45,729 nucleotides of DNA from Pseudomonadota bacterium (GTDB taxonomy: Bacteria > Desulfobacterota > Syntrophia > Syntrophales > UBA8958), in NCBI GenBank assembly GCA_030057915.1, contig JASGUC010000017.1, positions 1 to 45,729 of the forward strand, in the 5' to 3' direction. The notes beneath the pieces are model-generated. The model was not told the DNA's origin, ran no database searches, and worked only from the letters and a program-made list of their open reading frames with translations. Below are positions 32,755 through 40,392 of the stretch, one piece after another; the first letter of the stretch is position 1; every line of letters starts with the position of its first letter. The translations under genes were made by a program, and so were the position numbers.

Positions 32755-34062
32755 ATGGACGATATCATCTTCGGTCTGTCTTCCTGGCCGCGGGCCATCT
32801 TGCACCTCGACGGCGACGCATTCTTCACGTCCTGCGAAGAGGTCATCCACCCGGAGTTCAAGGGCAAGCCCCTGATTACCGGCGCGGAGCGCGGCATCGT
32901 GGCCTGCGCGTCCTACGCCGCCAAGAGGATGGGCGTCAAGCGTGGCGTTTCCCTCCGCGACGCCCGGATCATCTGCCCCGGGCTGATCCTGCTTCCTTCG
33001 GATTACGAGACCTACAGTCTCTTCTCCCGCCGGATATTCACGATCATGCGTCGCTTCACCCCGGACGTGGAAGAGTATTCCATCGACGAGGCCTTTGCGG
33101 ATATCACCGGTTTACGGCGGCCCCTGAGGTCCTCCTACGAAGCCATCGCCAGAAATATAAAAACGGAAATTCAAAGAGACACCGGGCTTACCGTCTCGGT
33201 GGGGCTGAGCGTAACGAAGGTCCTGGCCAAGGTGGGTTCGAAGCGCCGGAAGCCGGACGGGCTGACCGTCATCCCCGGTCGGGCCATCGCCTCCCATCTG
33301 TGGGATCTGCCGCTGGAGAAGGTCTGGGGCATCGGGCCCGCCACCACGGCGCAACTCAACAAGCTGGGCATCCGGACCGCCCTGGAGTTCGCCCGGATGC
33401 CGGAAAGGGCTGTCCGCCGGCAGCTCACGAAACCGGGGGTCGAAATCTGGCAGGAGTTGCGCGGCCAGTCGGTCTGTCCGGTCATCGCGGAAGAGAAGAG
33501 CGTTTACGCCTCCATCAGCAAGACAAAGACCTTCGCCCCGGCCACCGCCGACGCGGATTATCTCTTCGCCCAACTGCTCCGCAACCTGGAATCGGCCTGC
33601 CTGAAGGCCAGGCGTTACAAACTTGCCCCGCGACGCCTGACCTTCTTCCTGAAGACCAACGACTTCTCGTACCATGGCTGTGAAGCGAGGCTCAACCGGC
33701 CTTCCGCATACACGATGGAATTGTCCGAGCCGGCCCGGGAGGCCTTCCTCTCCATCTTCAGGAAGGGGACATACTACCGGGCAACCGGGGTGGTTCTCAT
33801 GGAGCTGGGCGCCGATCTCCCCGTTCAGTACTCCCTGTTCGATGACCCCGTGCGGGCGGACAAGGTGCGCGACCTCTATGAGGCCATGGATGAAATCGCC
33901 CGTCGGTTCGGCAAGCATACCCTGCATCTGGGCGGCTCGCACCTCATCGAGGTGGCCGGGAAAGGGAAAAGGGGGGCGGCGACGGCAAGGGAAGCCACGC
34001 AATTCTTCGGGGAAACGAAACGTCAGCACCTGGGGCTCCCGATCCTGCACGCGAAGGTTTGA
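32755..34062 (+). CDS. Y-family DNA polymerase (DinB/UmuC type)
   Basis: A 435-residue translesion polymerase. The metal ligands lie in LHLDGDAFFTSCEE and YSIDEAFADITG; a helix-hairpin-helix (VWGIGPATTAQLNKLGI) and a little-finger domain follow. Near residue 357 QYSLFD fits the beta-clamp-binding motif. ATG 32755 follows GCGGAGGGG. The SOS-type operator upstream fits damage induction. The last 27 bases of the gene recur twice downstream (34235-34261 and 34296-34322). Confidence 0.93.
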   Translation: MDDIIFGLSSWPRAILHLDGDAFFTSCEEVIHPEFKGKPLITGAERGIVACASYAAKRMGVKRGVSLRDARIICPGLILLPSDYETYSLFSRRIFTIMRRFTPDVEEYSIDEAFADITGLRRPLRSSYEAIARNIKTEIQRDTGLTVSVGLSVTKVLAKVGSKRRKPDGLTVIPGRAIASHLWDLPLEKVWGIGPATTAQLNKLGIRTALEFARMPERAVRRQLTKPGVEIWQELRGQSVCPVIAEEKSVYASISKTKTFAPATADADYLFAQLLRNLESACLKARRYKLAPRRLTFFLKTNDFSYHGCEARLNRPSAYTMELSEPAREAFLSIFRKGTYYRATGVVLMELGADLPVQYSLFDDPVRADKVRDLYEAMDEIARRFGKHTLHLGGSHLIEVAGKGKRGAATAREATQFFGETKRQHLGLPILHAKV

Positions 34063-34322
34063 CGCCTCGCCACCCCCCACGGCCGCGGGATTCATCCCTC
34101 GAGACCTTTGAAAATCCATGCTTTCCTTTCGCCCCGGTAGAATCCGGGGTCGGGAAGGCCTTGAAAACAAAGTATTCCGGCTGCCACTGGGATGACGATA
34201 GAGAATCGGAAAGGGAATTTTTCAAAGGCCTCCCCTCCCGATCCCGCACGTGAAGGTTTGACGGTCTTTGTGGGACATGGCCTCGTGGAGTAGCCCTCCC
34301 GATCCCGCGCACGAAGGTTTGA
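34036..34322 (+). repeat. Three copies of the polymerase gene's 3' end
   Basis: The 27-bp segment starting CTCCCGATCC and ending GAAGGTTTGA occurs at 34036-34062 (in the gene), 34235-34261 and 34296-34322. After subtracting the mobile element between copies 1 and 2, the spacing is 62 and 61 bp, so it was an evenly spaced array before the insertion. Confidence 0.75.
34101..34232. mobile_element. 132-bp MITE-like element with 5-bp target duplication
   Basis: GAGACCTTTGAAAA (left) and TTTTTCAAAGGCCTC (right). CCCTC flanks both sides (34096-34100 and 34233-34237). The interior is nearly the same as in the copy at 28790-28921. It sits inside the 62-bp repeat array. Confidence 0.85.
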
Positions 34323-34348
34323 CCCTTCCCGCCGTCAGGCCCCTTCTT

Positions 34349-34551
34349 GAGGCCTTTGAAAAACCGCCGCCCATGCCCTGTCGGGCTTGACCCGGCATCT
34401 GTAATTACATGATTAGGATTTCTCGTCGCTCGCGCTCCTCGAAATGACATCGGGGGCAGGCTCGCGCTCCTCGAAATGACATTTTTCACGGGATTTCTTC
34501 TTTCCCGGGAAGGACCATATGGAGGACGCAACGGGGTTTTGCAAAGGTCTC
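34349..34551. mobile_element. 203-bp MITE-like element with 5-bp target duplication
   Basis: GAGGCCTTTGAAAAA (left) and TTTTGCAAAGGTCTC (right), flanked by TTCTT on both sides (34344-34348 and 34552-34556). The interior has a short internal duplication around CTCGCGCTCCTCGAAATGAC. The same interior appears in the truncated copy at 34981. Confidence 0.85.
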
Positions 34552-34707
34552 TTCTTGCCGATATTGCGGAGGAATCCCCCCGGTTTTCCCGGAAGACGGG
34601 CGGCGGCCCGCCGGAACGGATAAAAACCCCTTGATCTTTGCGGAACAAATCATTTAGATTTCCGCGGCTTGATAACAAGTCGCAGTCCATCGACGGGAGG
34701 ATGAGCC

Positions 34708-34977
34708 ATGAAAGAAAAATTGGAATCTCTTGCCTTGACCAGGATCAGCGCCTGCTTCACCATCAGTTCCCTGGCGGGCAGCGACACCGGCGCCGCGATC
34801 GTCGCCCTGGCGGAGCTGGACGATATGCTCGAAAAGTTCTACGCGGAGCACAAGGATCTCGTCTCTCCGAAGGAATACGAACTGGCGAAGGAAAGCCCCG
34901 ACGCCTTCGTCGCCCTCATCGACCGGACGCACCGCCATTATCTCCGTCTGGCGGAGGAAGACGGCGGCGCTTCCTGA
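34708..34977 (+). CDS. Hypothetical 89-residue protein
   Basis: ATG follows GGGAGGATGAGCC. The product (MKEKLESLALTRISACFTIS...) is helical, acidic and without signal peptide. No family is recognised. It is flanked by two copies of the same repeat element in the same orientation, which could allow loss of the gene by recombination. Confidence 0.65.
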   Translation: MKEKLESLALTRISACFTISSLAGSDTGAAIVALAELDDMLEKFYAEHKDLVSPKEYELAKESPDAFVALIDRTHRHYLRLAEEDGGAS

Positions 34978-34980
34978 AAT

Positions 34981-35125
34981 GAGACCTTTTAAAAACTGCC
35001 GCCCATGCCCTGTCGGGCTTGACCCGGCATCTGTAATTAGTTGATTAGGATTTCTCGTCGCTCGTGCTCCTCGAAATGACATTTTTCACTGGATTCCCAC
35101 CTTCCCGGGAGGGAACATTCGGCAT
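34981..35125. mobile_element. Truncated MITE-like element
   Basis: The left end GAGACCTTTTAAAAA and about 110 bases of interior match the copy at 34349-34551. The right end is missing. It starts four bases after the stop of the 89-residue gene. Confidence 0.7.
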
Positions 35126-35198
35126 AAATTCCATTCATCCTTGAGTCCATCTTGCATTGGAGCGGCCTATTCGACGAGTTTGGCAATGGACTCCACGG

Positions 35199-35951
35199 TC
35201 AACGGGGCGTCTGTGGGGCGATCAGTTTCAGGATGTTCCCGCCCACCACCTTGGCATATTCGTCTTCCGCCAAATTCAGATCCCGCACCTTTCGCAGTTC
35301 ACTGTAGGGAGCGCCGAAGGGAAAATCGCTGCCGAAGATCAGCCTGTCGCTGCCGTACCGCTCCAGAAACGCGGCCATTTCCCGGCGGGTTGCCAAAGCG
35401 GTGTCGGCGTAAACATTCTCCTCGTTCCAGACCCCGGAATGGAAGAGGGCGTGGAACCCCCCGTTCAAGCCCCCGAGATGGGGGATGATCACCGGGGTCC
35501 GGCCGTCTATCCTCTTGATCAGCGTCAGGGTGTTCCCATACGACTCCTCGAGGACAATGGGGAGCCGCCGTCGGTAAATCTCCTGAAGAAAGGCCTCGCA
35601 ACGGGGGTCGTCGTAGTTGTACTCCGGCTCGTAATCATGGCGATGCCATTTGACGCCCCGGTACCCTTTCGCAAGTTCGTCCTTGCGGAAATCGTTCCAG
35701 ACGAAATAATAGGCATGGATCTCCCGTTCCTCCCGTTGGAGGTTCAGGAGATACCTGTTCGCCCGCTGGCGGCAGGCCGCCCAGAGGGCGTTATCGCGGA
35801 AATGGTAGTCGTAGCGATCATAGATGTCCTCCACGGGGGCATACAGGCAGGCCCCATCGATGCCCGCCCCGGCAAGAAGCCCCCTTATCGTTTCATACGG
35901 CTGATCCACGTTTTGAATGCCACAATGGATGTGGGAATCGATGATCATCAT
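35199..35951 (-). CDS. Amidohydrolase (TIM-barrel, amidohydrolase_2 type)
   Basis: A 250-residue metal-dependent hydrolase or decarboxylase. The metal-binding HIH lies in IIDSHIHCG, Lys/His in GYRGVKWHRH, a His in VIIPHLGG and the Asp in LIFGSDFPFG. The start ATG 35951 follows GGGAGGGG. The substrate is unknown. It is monocistronic and reads against the neighbouring small genes. Confidence 0.88.
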   Translation of the reverse strand: MMIIDSHIHCGIQNVDQPYETIRGLLAGAGIDGACLYAPVEDIYDRYDYHFRDNALWAACRQRANRYLLNLQREEREIHAYYFVWNDFRKDELAKGYRGVKWHRHDYEPEYNYDDPRCEAFLQEIYRRRLPIVLEESYGNTLTLIKRIDGRTPVIIPHLGGLNGGFHALFHSGVWNEENVYADTALATRREMAAFLERYGSDRLIFGSDFPFGAPYSELRKVRDLNLAEDEYAKVVGGNILKLIAPQTPR

Positions 35952-36071
35952 TGCGAACCCCTCCCAAATACGCTTCATTCACCCATTGCCCCGCAGACGC
36001 CGCCGGCCAGGGCAAATTCGTTCTGCTCGAGATAAGCCGAAAATAACGGCTTCCCCATGCCTTGCAGTCAC

Positions 36072-36202
36072 GAGATCTTTGAAAAACGCCGTCTCCGACT
36101 CCCCATAGCCATGCCGGCGGAGGCCGGAATACGGTGTTTTCAAGATGTTCCGGACCCCGATTTTCGCCGGGGCGACGGGAAAGCACGGCCTTTCAAAGGT
36201 CT
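36072..36202. mobile_element. 131-bp MITE-like element with 6-bp target duplication
   Basis: GAGATCTTTGAAAAACGCCG (left) and TTTCAAAGGTCT (right), flanked by AGTCAC on both sides (36066-36071 and 36203-36208). The interior includes TTTTCAAGATGTTCCGGACC and a Gly/Cys-rich hairpin CCCCG...CGGGG, as in the copy at 29321. Confidence 0.85.
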
Positions 36203-36267
36203 AGTCACATGAATCGGGCGCTTGCGGCATGCGGGAAGGATAGGCTTGCCCTGCCCCGCCGGCATGA

Positions 36268-36296
36268 TTGACATTGTCGTTTCCTTGTCTTATATT
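36268..36296 (+). promoter_or_regulatory. Near-consensus promoter of the small-ORF cluster
   Basis: TTGACA (36268-36273), 17-base spacer, TATATT (36291-36296). It faces three small ORFs and leaves a leader of about 145 bases. Confidence 0.75.
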
Positions 36297-36448
36297 ACCG
36301 CTGGAAAGGGTAGTTTGCATTTCAACTGACGCGTTATCTCCGGCCGTAGGCAGTCAACCCAAACAGACAACCTTCAAACCTTCCTCAGCGCCGACATAGC
36401 ACACTTCTTTCGTTCGCGCCACTTACGGCGTCGTAAAAGGAGGTGGAA

Positions 36449-36559
36449 ATGATCCAACGGCCCCGTAAAGTGCCTATAACCCGCCTCCGGGAGAGCGGCC
36501 GGGCTCCCGGAGGCGGAAAGGCGAAGCTCGATGCCCACGTAAATCATTGCGGACGTTAG
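36449..36559 (+). CDS. 36-residue basic small protein
   Basis: ATG lies five bases after AGGAGGTG, an almost ideal ribosome-binding site. The product begins MIQRPRKVPITRLRESG and ends in HCGR; it is strongly basic. A GC-rich hairpin with 11-bp arms (CGCCTCCGGGA / TCCCGGAGGCG) lies within the coding sequence. No family is recognised. It could be a leader peptide for the next gene. Confidence 0.45.
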   Translation: MIQRPRKVPITRLRESGRAPGGGKAKLDAHVNHCGR

Positions 36560-36596
36560 TTACTAATTTCTCTAAAACCGCAAGGAGGTGAGAGTT

Positions 36597-36854
36597 ATGT
36601 ATTTCATGATGATCTGCACCTGGGACCCAAAAGACGAAAAGGAAGTCAGGACCAGAAGGGCGACATGGGAATGGCCCGAGGATGTGAAAGTCATTTCCGA
36701 GTTTTACGACCTGCAGGGATGCCGCACCATCTACGTCGTCGAGACGGACGCCAAAGGTCTCATCGCCGCTCGGGCTGCCTGGATCGACGTATTGTATTTC
36801 GAGATCTTCCCCGTCTATCCCATTGGCGAAACAAAGGAGCTGCTGATGAAATAA
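36597..36854 (+). CDS. DUF3303-like protein
   Basis: An 85-residue ferredoxin-like-fold protein (MYFMMICTWDPKDEKEVRTR..., then VVETDAKGLIAARAAWIDVLY) resembling DUF3303. The function is unknown. ATG 36597 follows AAGGAGGTGAGAGTT; a GTG nine bases earlier would sit in the ribosome-binding site. Confidence 0.65.
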   Translation: MYFMMICTWDPKDEKEVRTRRATWEWPEDVKVISEFYDLQGCRTIYVVETDAKGLIAARAAWIDVLYFEIFPVYPIGETKELLMK

Positions 36855-36902
36855 GTTGTGGCGTGGCCTTCATCAGTTAGATGAGAAAGGAGGAGGGATA
36901 CC

Positions 36903-37088
36903 ATGTCCAAGCTTGAACTCACCCGAGAAGAAGAGAGACACCTCCTGGAGATCCTGGAAAGATACTATCCATCTTTGCGGATCGAGGTGGTCAACACCGA
37001 CGACAGGGAATTCCGGCGGGCCTTGAAACAGCGGGAGAACTTCATGAAAGACCTGATCGGTCGCCTGAAGGCCTCCGTGGCCGCATAG
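36903..37088 (+). CDS. Hypothetical 61-residue helical protein
   Basis: ATG follows AAAGGAGGAGGGATACC. The product (MSKLELTREEERHLLEILER...) is a charged, two-helix protein ending in KASVAA. It is 48 bases after the DUF3303-like gene and probably cotranscribed with it. No family is recognised. Confidence 0.65.
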   Translation: MSKLELTREEERHLLEILERYYPSLRIEVVNTDDREFRRALKQRENFMKDLIGRLKASVAA

Positions 37089-37116
37089 GCATTCAACCCC
37101 CCGGGTTTCCTGAAGA

Positions 37117-37367
37117 GAGACCTTTGAAAAGCGACCCACCCTGTCATGGCGGGCTCGGGACGGCATCTAGAAGACGCTTGAAAACACGGGATTACCCCCG
37201 GGAGATTGCGGAGAAGACGTCCTATTCTCGTGGCTTCCCGTCGAGAGATTAGGGGAATGATGAAGAGAGGTTAATGTCTCTGTCGGGGAGCGATGACCTC
37301 TCCTCTGGATTCACACTTTCGCGGGAATGACGAAAGGAGGCCTTCGCAGCGATTATTCAAAGGTCTC
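37117..37367. mobile_element. 251-bp MITE-like element
   Basis: GAGACCTTTGAAAA (left) and TTATTCAAAGGTCTC (right). It is larger than the others and may be composite. No clear target duplication is seen. Confidence 0.65.
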
Positions 37368-37464
37368 AATGAGACATCCAGCCCCGCCGCGCCGGCCGGC
37401 CGCCGGTCCCTCCCTTCCCCGCAACGGGGAAGGGAGGCTCTTAAAGATCATCAATCGCCTATAC

Positions 37465-37657
37465 GAGAGTTTGAAAATCCACGCTTTCCTGGCTTTCCTG
37501 AGGCGCCGACCAAAACCGGCTTCCAGAACATATTGGGAACACAGCAATGGATTTCTCCCTTCGGTCGAAATGACAAAAAAGGGAGAAATCCATCAAGGAA
37601 TTTGTCTTCCACCGAAATGACGGCGGGGGGTCGGCGACGGCGTTTTTCGATGGTCTC
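37465..37657. mobile_element. 193-bp MITE-like element with 5-bp target duplication
   Basis: GAGAGTTTGAAAA (left) and TTTTTCGATGGTCTC (right), flanked by TATAC on both sides (37460-37464 and 37658-37662). The interior has an inverted repeat, GGATTTCTCCCTT with AAGGGAGAAATCC. The right end is about 25 bases upstream of the -10 of the next gene. Confidence 0.8.
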
Positions 37658-37722
37658 TATACTATAATCGAATTGCCGTGTATAATGTCCGACGATACTC
37701 GGATCTGAAAGGGGAACTCGTC

Positions 37723-39879
37723 ATGGGGGAAGCGGTCACGGAAAACAGGGAGAGCGAAACCCGGCATCGCTGGAGATTCTTCAGGGCCGGGGGTTTCGAT
37801 CAGGTGCGGCTGGAATCGGGACAGGACCTGAAGGCCCTCGACCAACTGGATCAGAAGCTCTGGGTTGCCCTGAGCTGTCCCGTCGCCGGGCTGGAGTTCG
37901 ACCGGAAGACGCTGGAATTGATCGATACGGATCACGACGGGCGCATTCGCGCTCCGGAAATCGTCGCCGCCGTATCTTGGGCGACCGCCATGTTGAAAAA
38001 TCCGAACGACCTGCTCAAGAGAGCGGCGGAGCTGCCGCTCGAGGCCATCGATGACCTCTCGGAAGAGGGAAGAAGGTTGCTGAGTTCGGCAAAACAGATC
38101 CTCGCCACCCTTGGGAAGGACGATGCGACCGTCATAACCCCCACCGATACCGCAGACACGAAAAGGATATTTGCCCAGGCCCGTTTCAACGGCGACGGCA
38201 TCATTACTCCCGAGGCCGCCGGTGATGAGGAACTGGCGCGGGTCATCGCCGCCGTCATGGAGTGTTGCGGGAGCGACATGGACCGGAGCGGCCAACCGGG
38301 CATTGGCCAGGAAAAGGTCGGCGCATTCTACGCTGACCTGCAGGCATACGCCGCCTGGCATGGCGAGGCGGTGGCGGAGAAGGGCATCCTTCCCCTGGGA
38401 AAGGATACCGAGGCCGCCTTCGGGGCGTTGAGCGCCGTGCGCGTCAAGGTGGACGACTATTTCGCCCGTTGTCGTCTCGCCGCCTTCGACAGCCGGGCGC
38501 TGGATGCCCTCAATCGTCGGGAAGAGGAATACATTGCCATCGCCAAGGGCAACCTCAACGTCACCGCGGAGGAGATCGCGGGTTTTCCCTTGGCCCTGAT
38601 CACCGCCGACAGGACCCTCCCCCTCCGGGAAGGGCTGAACCCCGCCTGGGAGAAGGCGGTCGCCGCTTTCGCCGCCGCGGTGGCGACGCCGCTTTTGGGG
38701 ACGAGGGAGAAACTGACCGAGGCGGAGTGGGTTCAACTCCAGGCCGCCTTTGCCGCTTACGAAGACTGGCTGTCCCGCAAACCCGCAACGGCGGTGGAAG
38801 GCCTGGGGATAGAACGGATCCTGGAGATACTCGCCGGCCGCGGCAGGGCCGCCATCGAGGATCTCCAGGCCAGGGACAGGGCCGTGGCACCGGAATTCAC
38901 CGCCATCGCCGATGTGGACCGCCTTGTCCGCTACCACCGCGATCTGATCGTCCTGCTGAAAAACTTCGTCTCCTTCTCCGATTTCTATACCCGCAAGGAA
39001 AAGGCCCTGTTTCAGGCCGGCGTCCTCTATCTGGACGGGCGCGGTTGCGATCTTTGCGTTCGCGTTGACGATATCGCCAGGCACGCCTCCCTGGCCACCA
39101 TGAGCCAGACCTATCTGGCCTACTGCCACTGCAAGCGGAAGACCGAAGACGGCGCCGACGAGGAGATGGACATCGCCGCGGCCTTTACGGACGGAGACGC
39201 CGATTGCCTGATGCCGGGGCGTAACGGCATCTTCTATGATCGTCGGGGGCGAGACTGGGACGCCACCATCGTCAAGGTCATCGAGCATCCCATCAGCATC
39301 CGCCAAGCCTTCTGGAGTCCCTATAAACGGATCGCCCGGATGATCGGCGAACAGATAGAGAAGATGGCCGCCTCCCGTGACAGGGAATTCTCCGACACGG
39401 CCCGGACCGGTCTCGCCGATGGCGCCAAGGCAATGGAGGACGGAAAGACGGCGCCGGGCAAACCCCCCTTCGATGTCGCCAAGTTCGCCGGCATCTTCGC
39501 CGCTCTCGGCCTGGCCGTCGGCGCCATCGGCACGGCCCTGGCCGCGGCGATCACCGGGTTCATGAAACTGATATGGTGGCAGATGCCCCTGGCCGTGGGC
39601 GGCCTCATGCTGGTCATCTCCGGACCTTCCGTGGTCATCGCCTGGCTGAAACTCCGGCAGCGCACCCTTGGCCCCATCCTCGACGCCAACGGCTGGGCGG
39701 TCAACGCCCGGGCCAGGATCAATATCCCCTTCGGCGGCGCCCTGACGAAGGTGGCTGTCCTCCCTCCCGGGGCGGAACGATCCCTCGAGGATCCTTTCGC
39801 GGAAAAGAAGAGTCTCTGGCCCAAGCTCCTCCTCTTGCTGGTCGTCATCCTGCTCCTGCTCTATCTTTTCGTCGATTGA
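37723..39879 (+). CDS. Large EF-hand protein with C-terminal membrane segments
   Basis: A 718-residue protein of unknown function. Residues 68-79 (DTDHDGRIRAPE) fit a calcium-binding EF-hand loop, and weaker loops occur at about 154-165 (FNGDGIITPE) and 185-197 (DMDRSGQPGIGQE). The middle 350 residues are mostly helical. From about 590 two or three membrane segments follow (IFAALGLAVGAIGTALAA; PLAVGGLMLVISGPSVVIAW), and a last one at the C-terminus (LLLLLVVILLLLYLF). There is no signal peptide, so the EF-hands are probably cytoplasmic. ATG 37723 follows AAAGGGG, and a TATAAT at 37681-37686 supports this start over GTG 37678. Confidence 0.7.
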   Translation: MGEAVTENRESETRHRWRFFRAGGFDQVRLESGQDLKALDQLDQKLWVALSCPVAGLEFDRKTLELIDTDHDGRIRAPEIVAAVSWATAMLKNPNDLLKRAAELPLEAIDDLSEEGRRLLSSAKQILATLGKDDATVITPTDTADTKRIFAQARFNGDGIITPEAAGDEELARVIAAVMECCGSDMDRSGQPGIGQEKVGAFYADLQAYAAWHGEAVAEKGILPLGKDTEAAFGALSAVRVKVDDYFARCRLAAFDSRALDALNRREEEYIAIAKGNLNVTAEEIAGFPLALITADRTLPLREGLNPAWEKAVAAFAAAVATPLLGTREKLTEAEWVQLQAAFAAYEDWLSRKPATAVEGLGIERILEILAGRGRAAIEDLQARDRAVAPEFTAIADVDRLVRYHRDLIVLLKNFVSFSDFYTRKEKALFQAGVLYLDGRGCDLCVRVDDIARHASLATMSQTYLAYCHCKRKTEDGADEEMDIAAAFTDGDADCLMPGRNGIFYDRRGRDWDATIVKVIEHPISIRQAFWSPYKRIARMIGEQIEKMAASRDREFSDTARTGLADGAKAMEDGKTAPGKPPFDVAKFAGIFAALGLAVGAIGTALAAAITGFMKLIWWQMPLAVGGLMLVISGPSVVIAWLKLRQRTLGPILDANGWAVNARARINIPFGGALTKVAVLPPGAERSLEDPFAEKKSLWPKLLLLLVVILLLLYLFVD

Positions 39880-40016
39880 CGCCCGCGGCGGCGGCAGACC
39901 GGACCGAAGGGCAGCGGCGTATGCAGGCCCTCGATGTCATGCGAGGGCAAAACAATGGGAAACCCTCTATTTTCGGATGATTGCGGGCAGCGCAAATTTG
40001 CCCCGGGGAAAATATC

Positions 40017-40122
40017 CCACGGTAAATTTGTTCTATCTCTAAGTGGCTGAAAACAGGACGTGACTCAGTTTTAGTAGCTCATTCAAGATCAACTACTTAC
40101 CTTGAGAACAAATTTACCGTGG
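40017..40122. mobile_element. 106-bp MITE of a second family
   Basis: The ends CCACGGTAAATTTGTTCT (40017-40034) and the exact complement (40105-40122) form 18-bp perfect terminal inverted repeats. AAAATATC flanks both sides (40009-40016 and 40123-40130), an 8-bp target duplication (nine if the next C is counted). The 70-base interior has no ORF. Its sequence is unrelated to the GAGACCTTTGAAAA family. Confidence 0.85.
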
Positions 40123-40245
40123 AAAATATCCGCTTGACATTGCGTCCGCGGGATGAAATGTCTTCCCTCGCCCGTCCTTTGGCTTTTTCCGGCGGGCAGA
40201 CAAGAATCGAAAGCCCATCTCCCTGGCTTCAACATGCAAGGAGGA

Positions 40246-40380
40246 GAGGCGACCTTTGAAAAACGCCCTTTCCCGCGCCCTATCGTCAGGCCGACGCAAG
40301 CCGGAATGGAGTGTTTTCAGGTCGTTCTGGCCCCCGGCCTTTGTCGGGGCGTAAGCGCGGCGTGGATATTCAAAGCCCTC
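40246..40380. mobile_element. MITE-like element inserted at the lipoprotein gene's ribosome-binding site
   Basis: The left end GAGGCGACCTTTGAAAAACG and right end ATATTCAAAGCCCTC match the family, and TTTTCAGGTCGTTCTGGCCC matches its interior. GAGGA lies on both sides (40241-40245 and 40381-40385). The right copy is part of the GAGGAGG ribosome-binding site of the gene at 40393. Confidence 0.7.
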
Positions 40381-40392
40381 GAGGAGGAAATC

